In this document: one piece after another, positions 1-7,276 of the stretch
How the letters are laid out: every line of letters begins with the position of its first letter
Numbering within the stretch: the stretch's first letter is position 1
DNA from: Anaerolineaceae bacterium
Lineage (GTDB): Bacteria > Chloroflexota > Anaerolineae > Anaerolineales > Villigracilaceae
DNA: 33,417 bases
Direction: 5' to 3'
NCBI GenBank assembly: GCA_009885525.1
Contig: VFKN01000141.1
Location: 1 to 33,417 of the forward strand
Made by a program: the position numbers and the translations under genes
The notes under the pieces: generated by a model
What the model was told of the DNA's origin: nothing
Database searches by the model: none
What the model saw: only the letters and a program-made list of their open reading frames with translations

Positions 1-67
1 AAGCAATCTCGGTATTCATGAGGAGATTGCTTCGGGCGAGGAACAAGAGCGCCCTCGCAATGACATG
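1..67. repeat. Palindromic intergenic repeat fragment
   Basis: Positions 1-10 and 23-32 form a perfect 10-base inverted repeat (AAGCAATCTC / GAGATTGCTT). A second GC-rich inverted repeat follows at about 35-58 (GCGAGG / CCTCGC). The block lies just after the stop of the CapA-like gene on the minus strand and has no coding potential. It looks like the end of a dispersed palindromic element, but its left edge is cut by the window. Confidence 0.5.
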
Positions 68-116
68 TTTTAGTTTAAGTGAGGGAACTTATATTTTTAC
101 GAACCCTAACTACCTT

Positions 117-1967
117 CTACTGCCCAACCTGTGGGAAATTCCATCCTTCTGCGCTGAAAATATCGGTTAGGAATCTGGCGCGTTCTTCTTCGGTCATGAA
201 GCGCGGACGCGCGTAATCGGTGAGGAAGGTGGTGATCAACTCGACACCGAGATATTTGCCGTCGTAGAAAACATGGCGGTCAAGGAATTCGCGCTGCGTG
301 AAGCCCGGTCCCGTGTGGCTGATCTGGTCGAAGAATAAGTTGCCCAATCCATAGTGGATGAACGCGCCGTTGTAGAATTCCATCACTTGCGGAACATGCG
401 CCTGGCTGCCGCTGACGATTACCGCTCCCGCATCCGCCATTCTGCGGAAATCAATCAGTTGCTGTGGGCGCGCTTCGGGTGTATCAAACTCGTGATATTG
501 GTAAGTGGAGATCGGCAGGTAGCCCTGCGAGCGGTGATAAGCAATCTGCTCGGTCATGTAGGGGAAGTCACATGGCACAGAGCCGGGGATTTTATCGGTT
601 GCGCTGGCGTAGACGGTTTTGTAATTGCAGCCGATGAACATGAGTTTATTGCCGTTCACTTCCATCAATAGCGGCTTGCGTCCATCTTCCACGTTATAGC
701 CGCCGCCGTAATAAGGGAGGTTGTTGTCTTTGTAAATCTTGAGCGTTTCATACATTGCGCCTTCGCCGTAATCGGCAAAATGGTCGCCTGAGAGTTCGAT
801 CACATCCGTGCCGATGTCGGTTAAGAGTTTGATGTAACGTGAAGCGCTGCAAAAGATCTGCTTTTCCTGGTTTGGATCAGGTTTGGGGCAACCGCCATAG
901 AACGGCACTTCATTGTTGATGTGGGTAATATCCGCTTCACGCAGCATATCGCGGATCACTTCGCCGGGGTAGGTGATTCCCTTGACATCCATTTTTGCGG
1001 CGGTTGCGCGCACCAGCGCGGTCACGCCGGTCATGATCACGGTGGTTACTTTTGTATGATCGTAATTATTAAATGAAAGATCCAGTTCGCTGGGCACCTG
1101 ACAGGCATCCGCGCAGATCAAGCGATAACTTGCAGTTAACGGATAAATGATCGGGTCGAATTTTTTTTGAATAGGCGACTGTCCATCGACCATCAATACT
1201 TTCCATTTGGGTTCGATGCTTTCAAAAGGAATGATCGCCAATGCGGGCATTTGATTCGAGGCGGTGTCTAATAATTGGTCGGCAGGCACAACTTGAACTG
1301 AGTCTGCCGCGGGCTGTCCCCAGAGTGTGGCAAACGTTGCGAGCGTGGATTCATCCATGAGCAGGCGAATCCCGGTCAGGTTTCCAAAGGGAGTGCCGCT
1401 CCAAACCGAAAGCAGTTCCTGTGTTGAGACGTTATCCAGCAAAGTTGGGAAGGGCGCGACGAGCGCGAAGGTCCACTTGGAGACGTGCTTTACGCCAGCC
1501 ATTGACTGCACAACATCAATATATAAATTAGCGCCTGCCTGATCGGTCGCCATTACTTGAAAGCCCCATTCTTCGTACTTGTCCCGCAGCATTTTTGGCG
1601 TGGCGGGGCTTGCCCATACTTGCGCGGCATTTAACACAACCGGCGTTGGGACGGCTGTGGGCGGTATGGGTGTGATGGTTGGCGCGATGGTGGGTATTTC
1701 TATGTGAAACGTCGCTGTTGCTGTTAAGGTTGGCGTTGCAGTATAGATCGCCAATGTCGGCGGCGGCGGCGGTGCGCCCCATAAGGAAGGCTGGCAAGCG
1801 ACCAGTGAAAGAATATTGATGAAGATAAACCCGATGCTCTTAAATCTGCGCGCGCGTTGTTTTCTCTTCAAGGCTATTTGTGCGATGTAATCTGTCATGC
1901 TGTGTACAAGGGAGAATAGAAGATCTTTTTTTAGTGGGTTGAAAATAATAATGTGAGACGTCTTCAT
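117..1967 (-). CDS. CapA-like (poly-gamma-glutamate synthesis type) metallophosphatase-fold lipoprotein
   Basis: Predicted secreted lipoprotein of 616 residues. A basic N-terminus and hydrophobic stretch end in a lipobox (LVAC, Cys58), followed by a Pro/Thr-rich linker to about residue 110. Residues 110-290 form a poorly conserved domain that faintly resembles a periplasmic binding protein. Residues 308-600 carry the CapA domain, recognised by NNEVP (351-355), LSGDHFADYG (392-401), GSQAHVPQ (520-527) and GLGNLFFDQ (540-548). CapA proteins are calcineurin-fold proteins linked to poly-gamma-glutamate. Here the usual first-motif Gly-Asp is Gly-Val (MTGVTALVR) and the usual Asn-His is Asp-His, so catalysis is doubtful. 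The ATG at 1967 lacks a Shine-Dalgarno but sits 7 bases after a TATAAT, as for a leaderless start; Met24 (1898) is the alternative. No cap genes are adjacent, so the substrate is unknown. Confidence 0.85.
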   Translation of the reverse strand: MKTSHIIIFNPLKKDLLFSLVHSMTDYIAQIALKRKQRARRFKSIGFIFINILSLVACQPSLWGAPPPPPTLAIYTATPTLTATATFHIEIPTIAPTITPIPPTAVPTPVVLNAAQVWASPATPKMLRDKYEEWGFQVMATDQAGANLYIDVVQSMAGVKHVSKWTFALVAPFPTLLDNVSTQELLSVWSGTPFGNLTGIRLLMDESTLATFATLWGQPAADSVQVVPADQLLDTASNQMPALAIIPFESIEPKWKVLMVDGQSPIQKKFDPIIYPLTASYRLICADACQVPSELDLSFNNYDHTKVTTVIMTGVTALVRATAAKMDVKGITYPGEVIRDMLREADITHINNEVPFYGGCPKPDPNQEKQIFCSASRYIKLLTDIGTDVIELSGDHFADYGEGAMYETLKIYKDNNLPYYGGGYNVEDGRKPLLMEVNGNKLMFIGCNYKTVYASATDKIPGSVPCDFPYMTEQIAYHRSQGYLPISTYQYHEFDTPEARPQQLIDFRRMADAGAVIVSGSQAHVPQVMEFYNGAFIHYGLGNLFFDQISHTGPGFTQREFLDRHVFYDGKYLGVELITTFLTDYARPRFMTEEERARFLTDIFSAEGWNFPQVGQ

Positions 1968-1979
1968 GTCTCACATTAT
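1948..1979. promoter_or_regulatory. 12-base perfect palindrome over the capA-like start (operator-like)
   Basis: ATAATGTGAGAC (1948-1959) and GTCTCACATTAT (1968-1979) are perfect inverted arms separated by 8 bases. The spacer contains the minus-strand start codon (1965-1967), and one arm overlaps the minus-strand -10 box. Symmetry and position suit an operator for a dimeric repressor, or an mRNA hairpin hiding the start. No known regulator site was recognised. Confidence 0.55.
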
Positions 1980-2004
1980 AGAGAGCAATGTCTATTCGTT
2001 ACAA
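1975..2004 (-). promoter_or_regulatory. Promoter of the CapA-like gene
   Basis: On the minus strand, TTGTAA (1999-2004) and TATAAT (1975-1980) are separated by 18 bases. The expected transcription start falls at or next to the ATG at 1967, so the transcript would be leaderless. The -10 box overlaps one arm of the palindrome at 1948-1979. Confidence 0.6.
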
Positions 2005-2023
2005 AATAACTTCAATACAACTT

Positions 2024-3136
2024 TTATTTCTTATGAAATTGCAATGAAGCCAGTGAATACTTTTTTAATGCCTCTTCATTAATCGTTACGCCAAGCCCCG
2101 CGCCTTGCGGAACACTAATGGTCGAATCATCGTTCAACGTAAATCGTTCGTTTGTAATGTCCTGCGCGTAATAGCGGTCGGATGCGGAAATATCGCCGGG
2201 CAAAACAAAATTCGGCAGCGAAGCCAGCGCAATATTTGAGGCGCGCCCAATGCCTGTTTCCAACATGCCCCCGCACCAGACGGGTAAATTATTTTCACGG
2301 CAAATGTCGTGCGTCATAATACCCTGACTCAGCCCGCCGAGCCTGCCCGCCTTGATGTTGATCACGCGGCATGCTTTCATTTCGATTGCATAACGCGCGT
2401 GCCGCGGCGAGAGGATGCTTTCATCCAAACAGATCGGCGTTGAGAATTCTGCCTGCAATTTATGGTGATCCCAAATATCGTCTTCAAACAACGGCTGCTC
2501 AATCAACAATAAATTTAATTTATCCAACGGTTTGAGAATTTTTATGTCATCCAATGTGTACGCGGAATTTGCATCCACTTGTAAACGCAAGTCAGGGAAT
2601 TCTTTGCGAACGGCGGATGCGTCCTCGATGTCTCTGCCCGGTTTGATTTTGATCTTCACGCGCTTATAGCCCTGCGCGATGTAATCCGCCGCGCTACGCA
2701 CCAAGCTCGAAGCGGATTCCTGAATCCCAATTGAGACTCCCACCTCCACTTTTTCGCGCACGCCGCCGAATAATTCTTTCAGCGATTTATTTTCGCGCTT
2801 GCCAAGCAGATCCCATAAAGCCATCTCCACGCCAGCCTTCGCCAAACTATGTCCGCGGATTCCTAAAACGCGCTGTTGAAAATCATCCGCGTCTTTTACA
2901 TCCTGTCCCAAAATTAAAGGGATGATGAAATCTTTGAGGATGTGAATAGCTGTGCCGGTGGTTTCGTAGTTATAACCCGGGTCGCGCGTGGCGACACATT
3001 CACCATAGCCCGTTAATCCTTCGGATTGAATTGTGATGATCACACATTCGCGATCCACTTCGCGTCCAAATGAAGTTTCGAATGGTGAGACGAGCGGCAT
3101 ACGTACATGATTAAGCGTAACAGAGTCTATTTTCAT
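2024..3136 (-). CDS. menC: o-Succinylbenzoate synthase / N-succinylamino acid racemase family (enolase superfamily)
   Basis: Muconate-lactonizing subgroup enzyme of 370 residues, a full-length member of the MenC/NSAR family. The family dehydrates SHCHC to o-succinylbenzoate in menaquinone synthesis and often also racemizes N-succinylamino acids. Visible active-site features are the KIKIK segment with Lys163, metal ligands Asp188 (VDANSAY), Glu213 (IEQPL) and Asp238 (LDES), Lys263 in KAGRLGG, and the C-terminal WCGGMLETGIGRA motif typical of this branch. The start overlaps the stop of the upstream zinc-ribbon gene by ATGA (3133-3136), so the two are probably translationally coupled. No other men gene is in the window, so menaquinone synthase, amino-acid racemase and bifunctional roles all remain open. 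Family assignment is strong; the physiological substrate is inferred. Confidence 0.85.
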   Translation of the reverse strand: MKIDSVTLNHVRMPLVSPFETSFGREVDRECVIITIQSEGLTGYGECVATRDPGYNYETTGTAIHILKDFIIPLILGQDVKDADDFQQRVLGIRGHSLAKAGVEMALWDLLGKRENKSLKELFGGVREKVEVGVSIGIQESASSLVRSAADYIAQGYKRVKIKIKPGRDIEDASAVRKEFPDLRLQVDANSAYTLDDIKILKPLDKLNLLLIEQPLFEDDIWDHHKLQAEFSTPICLDESILSPRHARYAIEMKACRVINIKAGRLGGLSQGIMTHDICRENNLPVWCGGMLETGIGRASNIALASLPNFVLPGDISASDRYYAQDITNERFTLNDDSTISVPQGAGLGVTINEEALKKYSLASLQFHKK

Positions 3137-3657
3137 AATTCAACTTTCACTTCGGATTGGTCATCGCCTATTTTTAGATTTCGTAAAGCATCATCCATGC
3201 TTGTGGATTCCAAACGCATCCCGACCGCAGGAGTGCCGCAATACGGGCAGATGTTCCACGGGAGTTCCATAAATTTTGAGCAGTTGTGGCACGTCTTCTT
3301 TAATTTTGTGTGGCAGTTCGGGCAGACTTGCCAATCTTCCTTTACACGCCGCTCACAGCCGGGGCAAAGCGGCAGATCTTCCAGCGCCTGCAATAAGGCT
3401 TCCTCTTCAAGCGTGCGCTGATATTCTTCTTCCAACGTGCGCTGTGGGCGCAGGATGAGGTAGACCAAAATGCCGGGCAAATTCAACACCGCCACAAGCA
3501 ACGCGGCGAGTGTGTGTACCAACGGATCACGCGCGCGCGCGCGGATGTCGCGGTAGGTCCATATCACCAGGCTGATCCACAACGCGGCGAGAAACGCGCC
3601 GCCGAATGCGGTCAGCACAAGTGTCAAACTGCTGAGAAAAACAGGGTCAAAGGTCAT
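3133..3657 (-). CDS. Membrane-anchored double zinc-ribbon protein
   Basis: Protein of 174 residues with two predicted N-terminal membrane helices (about 10-34 and 47-70). A short repeated acidic stretch (RTLEEE twice, 73-86) follows. Two four-cysteine zinc ribbons come next: Cys98/101/112/115 (CPGC, CPNC) and Cys123/126/137/140 (CHNC, CPYC). The tail after 145 is acidic and polar. Such proteins are usually annotated only as zinc-ribbon domain proteins; partner and role are unknown. A GGAG lies 5 bases before the ATG. Its stop overlaps the start of menC (ATGA), which suggests one transcript, though no functional link is known. Confidence 0.75.
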   Translation of the reverse strand: MTFDPVFLSSLTLVLTAFGGAFLAALWISLVIWTYRDIRARARDPLVHTLAALLVAVLNLPGILVYLILRPQRTLEEEYQRTLEEEALLQALEDLPLCPGCERRVKEDWQVCPNCHTKLKKTCHNCSKFMELPWNICPYCGTPAVGMRLESTSMDDALRNLKIGDDQSEVKVEL

Positions 3658-3780
3658 GTGAGCTCCAGACTAGATCGTGCTGCATAATTAGATAAACCAG
3701 AGTTGTAATATTACTCTTGATTTCACCCGGAAAGTTTGGTGAATTATGCAACCAGCGGTAAACGAGGATGTTTTATTTTA

Positions 3781-4171
3781 ATCTATTAACTCACCTTACG
3801 CAGAATTCAATCCCGAAGGGATGAAAGGATTATAGTAACCGATTGGATATTTGTCGTAATCCCGAAGGGATGTTATGGTTCTTTTACAATATCTGACACC
3901 CCTTCGGGGTTGAAAAAATGCTGGATGCTCATCTATAATCTTTTCACCCCTTCGGGGTTCGCTTGGATATTTTATGCCAGTCACGAATTATTTCGCCCTG
4001 TCAAATGATTTTGCGTAAGGTGATCTATTCTCACCTTACGCACTTTGCATCTTTTGGTGTCACCCTGAACGTTAGGGAAGGGTCTCTAAGATAATCGTAG
4101 AGGTTCTTCGCTTCGCTCACATTGTCCCGATGATTTTTCGGGAGAACGACACTGCGTAAGTGATCTATTAA
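3781..4171. repeat. Composite repeat: two modules with shared terminal inverted repeats and flanking direct repeats
   Basis: Module A starts with TCACCTTACGCA (3791-3802) and ends with its exact reverse complement (4012-4023). Module B starts with the same 12 bases (4031-4042) and ends with a copy missing one base, TGCGTAAGTGA (4153-4163). ATCTATT occurs at 3781, 4023 and 4163, and the two outer copies extend to ATCTATTAA, like target-site duplications. Module A carries four 15-base palindromic units. Module B carries a hairpin element from about 4057 to 4152 (GTGTC...GACAC ends). No transposase is present. The layout resembles a non-autonomous MITE-like element or nested repeats. Confidence 0.6.
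3809..3959. repeat. Four copies of a 15-base palindromic unit (two per strand)
   Basis: AATCCCGAAGGGATG occurs at 3809-3823 and 3858-3872. The related CACCCCTTCGGGGTT, which reads AACCCCGAAGGGGTG on the other strand, occurs at 3897-3911 and 3945-3959. Each unit can form a short stem. Two copies point each way, so the block is arranged symmetrically. Spacing is irregular (33-49 bases), which argues against CRISPR. Confidence 0.75.
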
Positions 4172-4178
4172 TCCACAG

Positions 4179-4196
4179 CGCGACATTAATGTCGCG
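4179..4196. repeat. 18-base perfect palindrome abutting the DUF3048 stop codon
   Basis: CGCGACATTAATGTCGCG is a perfect palindrome that begins directly after the TAA stop (4197-4199) of the minus-strand DUF3048 gene. It could form an RNA hairpin that stabilises or ends the transcript. There is no T tract behind it, so I do not call it an intrinsic terminator. Confidence 0.6.
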
Positions 4197-5504
4197 TTAC
4201 GGCGTCAGGAACGTGAAAAGCCAATCCGTTCCGTTTTGGGTGTATGTGGAGTTGATTCCCAAAACTTGATAGAAGGTGCGCCCCGGACGTAAATAGATCG
4301 GCATTCCCAGCAATGTAGTTAATAACAGCGGCTGGTTAATATCGGTGCGATGCCATTGCGCGGGAACGGCAACTCCATCGCGGAAAACGTATGCGTTGCC
4401 GGAATCGACCAAGTCAATATTATAGACTTCATCGGCTGCGTTGAATTGATTTGCAAATGTATGCGGCACGAACAGCACCACCACATTATCCGCTGAGACT
4501 TGCTGCCCGGTTTGCGCGTCAATCAGTGGCGCGTATGCTTCGGTCTTGTCTTTGACCATATCGTTCGCTTCCTGATTGCGGAAATATTTGTGGGTGATGA
4601 GATCATATTCCCAGTAGTTGTAACTGTACGCAGAGTAATGGAAGAACATTCGCTTAACACTTAATGCGCTTTCGGGCGCTTCTTCCGAGAAGAATCCGCC
4701 GCGCAGGTTTGGACGTGAGTTATCCACGCCTCTTTTGGCAGCGCAGATAGCCCAATTTGCAGTATTAAAGAAGGCGTTGTTATAAGTGTCTCTTCTTTCA
4801 TCAGGTCCCATTGTCACAGGCGGACAGATGCTATTTTTAGTGTATACGATTACAAGGAAATCGTTTAAGGAGCTGTGTCTCAAATACGAAAGCTCGCGAG
4901 GATCGGCGCCTTTGAATGCCAGAAATGCATTGTACATATCCGCGACGTGTTCGTCGAAATAGCGACCGGAACGCACGGGACCCACCATCGGCGAATCATT
5001 TCCGTACATTATGGCGACGAAGCGCGTATCACCCCACTCGATGTAATATTCAAAAACCACGTCGGCAAGCGTCAGCCCCGATTGCGGGCGGACATAATCC
5101 GGTGAGTTTGCCACTTTGATCGCCATCGGTCTGCGTTCAAGCAGGGCCGGGTCGCTGACGGACAGCCCGGTCAATGGGTTGTTGATATCGAGCGCGTTGG
5201 GGTTGGGCGTCCCCACACCCGAGGGCGGGAGAATATCCGCGGGGGTGGGCAATCCTTCCTGAGGAATGTAATGCGTTGGATAGGGGGTAAAGGTCAACTC
5301 GATGGGCAGGGTGATCGGCTGGCTGTATGGATCCGTGGATGTATTATCCTGTAATTGAAACGGAGTTAGCGTGGGGATGGCGGGCGTAATCGTTTGCGGG
5401 ATGATCGGCGCGGGCGTTGTTTTGCCAACGCAAGAGGCAATCAGGAATACCACTAAAATCCAAAATGCCGGATTTTTATAAGACGTTTGTTTTCGAAAAT
5501 TCAT
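4197..5504 (-). CDS. DUF3048 (YerB-type) secreted lipoprotein
   Basis: Predicted lipoprotein of 435 residues. The signal peptide ends in LIASC (Cys25), then a Thr/Pro-rich linker runs to about residue 100. The DUF3048 N-terminal domain is recognised by NPLTGL, RPMAIKVANSPDYVRPQSGL, EWGDTRFVAIMY and VGPVRSGR. The C-terminal half, after about residue 300, matches the second DUF3048 domain. The biochemical role of the family is unknown; Bacillus YerB is a member. The ATG at 5504 has no Shine-Dalgarno and lies exactly 7 bases after TACAAT (5512-5517, minus strand), consistent with a leaderless transcript. The gene stands alone, divergent from the complex I-like module and separated from the menC group by the repeat block. 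Confidence 0.85.
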   Translation of the reverse strand: MNFRKQTSYKNPAFWILVVFLIASCVGKTTPAPIIPQTITPAIPTLTPFQLQDNTSTDPYSQPITLPIELTFTPYPTHYIPQEGLPTPADILPPSGVGTPNPNALDINNPLTGLSVSDPALLERRPMAIKVANSPDYVRPQSGLTLADVVFEYYIEWGDTRFVAIMYGNDSPMVGPVRSGRYFDEHVADMYNAFLAFKGADPRELSYLRHSSLNDFLVIVYTKNSICPPVTMGPDERRDTYNNAFFNTANWAICAAKRGVDNSRPNLRGGFFSEEAPESALSVKRMFFHYSAYSYNYWEYDLITHKYFRNQEANDMVKDKTEAYAPLIDAQTGQQVSADNVVVLFVPHTFANQFNAADEVYNIDLVDSGNAYVFRDGVAVPAQWHRTDINQPLLLTTLLGMPIYLRPGRTFYQVLGINSTYTQNGTDWLFTFLTP

Positions 5505-5511
5505 GAGCGTG

Positions 5512-5517
5512 ATTGTA
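5512..5517 (-). promoter_or_regulatory. -10 box of the DUF3048 gene (leaderless spacing)
   Basis: TACAAT on the minus strand, 7 bases before the ATG at 5504. No clear -35 is visible 16-18 bases upstream. The distance places the transcription start at the start codon. Confidence 0.45.
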
Positions 5518-5574
5518 CCAATGTTCTGCGATGTTCACGTTAAGGGGGGCGGCTAAAAAGATGGACTCATTAAC

Positions 5575-5640
5575 CTATGCTTCAGCCGCCGTCCTCGGCG
5601 GCGGTTTGCGAGGAAACCCTGCGCCGGGGACGGCGCAGGG
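5575..5640. repeat. GC-rich double-hairpin intergenic repeat (family 2, copy 1)
   Basis: GCCGCCG/CGGCGGC (5585-5591, 5596-5602) and CCCTGCGCC/GGCGCAGGG (5617-5625, 5632-5640) form two adjacent perfect hairpins. Read on the minus strand, the first contains GCCGAGGACGGCGGC then GAAGCAT. Diverged relatives of that core occur at 10641-10680 and 24739-24780. The block lies between divergent genes. Confidence 0.55.
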
Positions 5641-5725
5641 AGCAACCTGCCTGACATGTTTTGCTGCACACGCGTTAAGGGCGTGACGCGCACATTCCAT
5701 AAAACTGATAAAATTGCAGCCTCCC

Positions 5726-7276
5726 ATGTTGATACTGATTTCCTCTTTACTTCTTTTTAGCACCGCGCTGGTTTTGATGATCCTGCGTATGATGCCGACC
5801 AACGCGCGTACTGCGTGGCTGGTTGCCGTTGGCGGCGGGATGTTGACGTTGGTCAGCGTGTTTGCGTGGCTTACGCAAATGCCGTTTGAGTTTGCCTTGC
5901 CCGCATGGCAGCCGCAGGCTTTGTTTGTCAACCCGATCCTCTTCCGCGCGGATGAAATATCTTTTCCGTTTGCATTAAGCATTTCCGCGCTTACGCTGGC
6001 AATTTTATTAACCGCGGTTGCTCGGTCTGCGTTGACTAATTCCTTTACGTGGGCGGGTGTGCTCGCGTTGGGTGGTCTTGGGCTTTTAGCGATGACCGCC
6101 AACAATCCATTTACATTGGTGTTGGTCTGGGCTGCATTGGATATTACCGAACTCCTCGCGCAGCTGCGTTCTGTGGAAGGATCCGCGCAGAACGAAAAAG
6201 TGGTCATCTCTTTTTCCACACGCGTGTTTGGAATTGGTTTGTTATTATGGGCAAATATCGTCAGCCTCGCAAGCGGAAGCGCATTTAATTTTCAATCCAT
6301 TTCTCCCAATGCGGGTCTGTATCTCATCGCTGCGGCGGGATTGCGTTTGGGCGTTCTGCCTTTACATCTTCCTTATTCTGACGAATCAACATTGCGGCGC
6401 GGATTTGGCACATCGTTCCGCTTAATTTCGGCGGCGTCGAGTCTGGTGCTGTTGGCTCACGTTCCTGCAGGAAGTTTAGTCTCAGGGTTAACGCCGTTCA
6501 TGCTTGTGCTTGCGGTGATTGCCGCGTTGTATAGCGGTTGGATGTGGCTGCGCGCGCCGGATGAATTGACCGGGCGCCCATATTGGGTCATTGATTTGGC
6601 CGCGCTTTCGGTCATCTCCGCGTTGAGTGGTAATTCGTTGGGCGCAGTAGCGTGGGGATGCGCACTCATTCTCGTGGGCGGTTCACTCTTTCTCTCATCC
6701 ATTCAGCATGTTTGGTTGAATCGCGTTTTGCTGCTCGGCGCGTGGAGTTTATCCTCGCTGCCGTTCTCTTTGACCGCCGGAGCATGGCTCGGCGCGCTGG
6801 GATTCTTCTCCCCATTTGTGATCGTCGCGCAGGCTTTGCTCATCGCGGGATTTATCCGCCACGCGCTTCGACCCGCTGGCAGAGACTCTCTCGAAGATCA
6901 GCCGATTTGGATGCGTACGATGTATCTATCGGGCATTGTCTTGCTCGTTGCATTTCAATTTCTATTAGGATTTATCGGCTGGAATGGCGCGCTTCAAGTC
7001 GGAGCATGGTTCCACGCGCTGGCCGCTTCGCTTCTGACCGCGGGGCTGGTTTGGGCGACCCCAAGACTGCACGTCCTCAATCCAATCCGCGCACATTGGG
7101 TTGGGTCTGCGGCTTCGGGTGTGAATAACATCTATCAAAATTTGTGGGCGGTGTATCGCGTGCTTGAGGGCATCAGTCAAACGATTATCAATACGCTCGA
7201 AGGTGAAAGCGGAATTATGTGGACGCTGTTGTTTTTGATCCTCTTTATTTCATATCTGGCGCAGGGGACTCCCTAA
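5726..7276 (+). CDS. Proton-conducting antiporter-like membrane subunit (NuoL/M, HyfB/D family)
   Basis: Integral membrane protein of 516 residues from the ATG at 5726. An upstream TTG at 5714 would add four residues; neither start has a Shine-Dalgarno. At least a dozen hydrophobic segments are visible. Family landmarks, numbered from the ATG: VNPILFRADEISFPF near residue 75 (NuoL/M/N DGLS region), the TM5 region MTANNPFTLVLVWAALD near 130, and the TM7 region GLRLGVLPLHLP near 215. Homologues couple proton or ion transfer to complex I, hydrogenase or Mrp activity. The usual TM5 Glu after Trp is Ala here, and the TM7 Lys five residues before Pro is Arg, so the transport path is altered. It is the first gene of a three-gene operon; the next starts on the adjacent base. 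Confidence 0.75.
   Translation: MLILISSLLLFSTALVLMILRMMPTNARTAWLVAVGGGMLTLVSVFAWLTQMPFEFALPAWQPQALFVNPILFRADEISFPFALSISALTLAILLTAVARSALTNSFTWAGVLALGGLGLLAMTANNPFTLVLVWAALDITELLAQLRSVEGSAQNEKVVISFSTRVFGIGLLLWANIVSLASGSAFNFQSISPNAGLYLIAAAGLRLGVLPLHLPYSDESTLRRGFGTSFRLISAASSLVLLAHVPAGSLVSGLTPFMLVLAVIAALYSGWMWLRAPDELTGRPYWVIDLAALSVISALSGNSLGAVAWGCALILVGGSLFLSSIQHVWLNRVLLLGAWSLSSLPFSLTAGAWLGALGFFSPFVIVAQALLIAGFIRHALRPAGRDSLEDQPIWMRTMYLSGIVLLVAFQFLLGFIGWNGALQVGAWFHALAASLLTAGLVWATPRLHVLNPIRAHWVGSAASGVNNIYQNLWAVYRVLEGISQTIINTLEGESGIMWTLLFLILFISYLAQGTP

Larger units (their letters stand above)
3658..4196. other. 539-base intergenic region filled with repeats
   Basis: This is the only gap over 300 bases. 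It contains no credible gene: an open frame at 3796-3984 on the minus strand is made of palindromic repeats and has no Shine-Dalgarno. From 3781 to 4171 it holds the two-module repeat described separately, then an 18-base palindrome touching the DUF3048 stop codon. Bases 3658-3780 are AT-rich and should hold the promoter of the zinc-ribbon/menC pair, but I could not define it. Confidence 0.7.

Noticed and set aside
3809..3959. Four similar 15-base units as a possible CRISPR array
   Set aside because: Units alternate strand as two pairs, spacing is uneven, they are too short for CRISPR repeats, and no cas gene is present.
3796..3984. 62-residue open frame on the minus strand in the intergenic region
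   Set aside because: It is composed of the palindromic CCCGAAGGG units, has no Shine-Dalgarno and resembles no protein family.
5575..6219. 214-residue minus-strand open frame overlapping the start of the complex I-like module
   Set aside because: It begins inside the antiporter-like gene, runs through a GC-rich repeat and shows no family motif.
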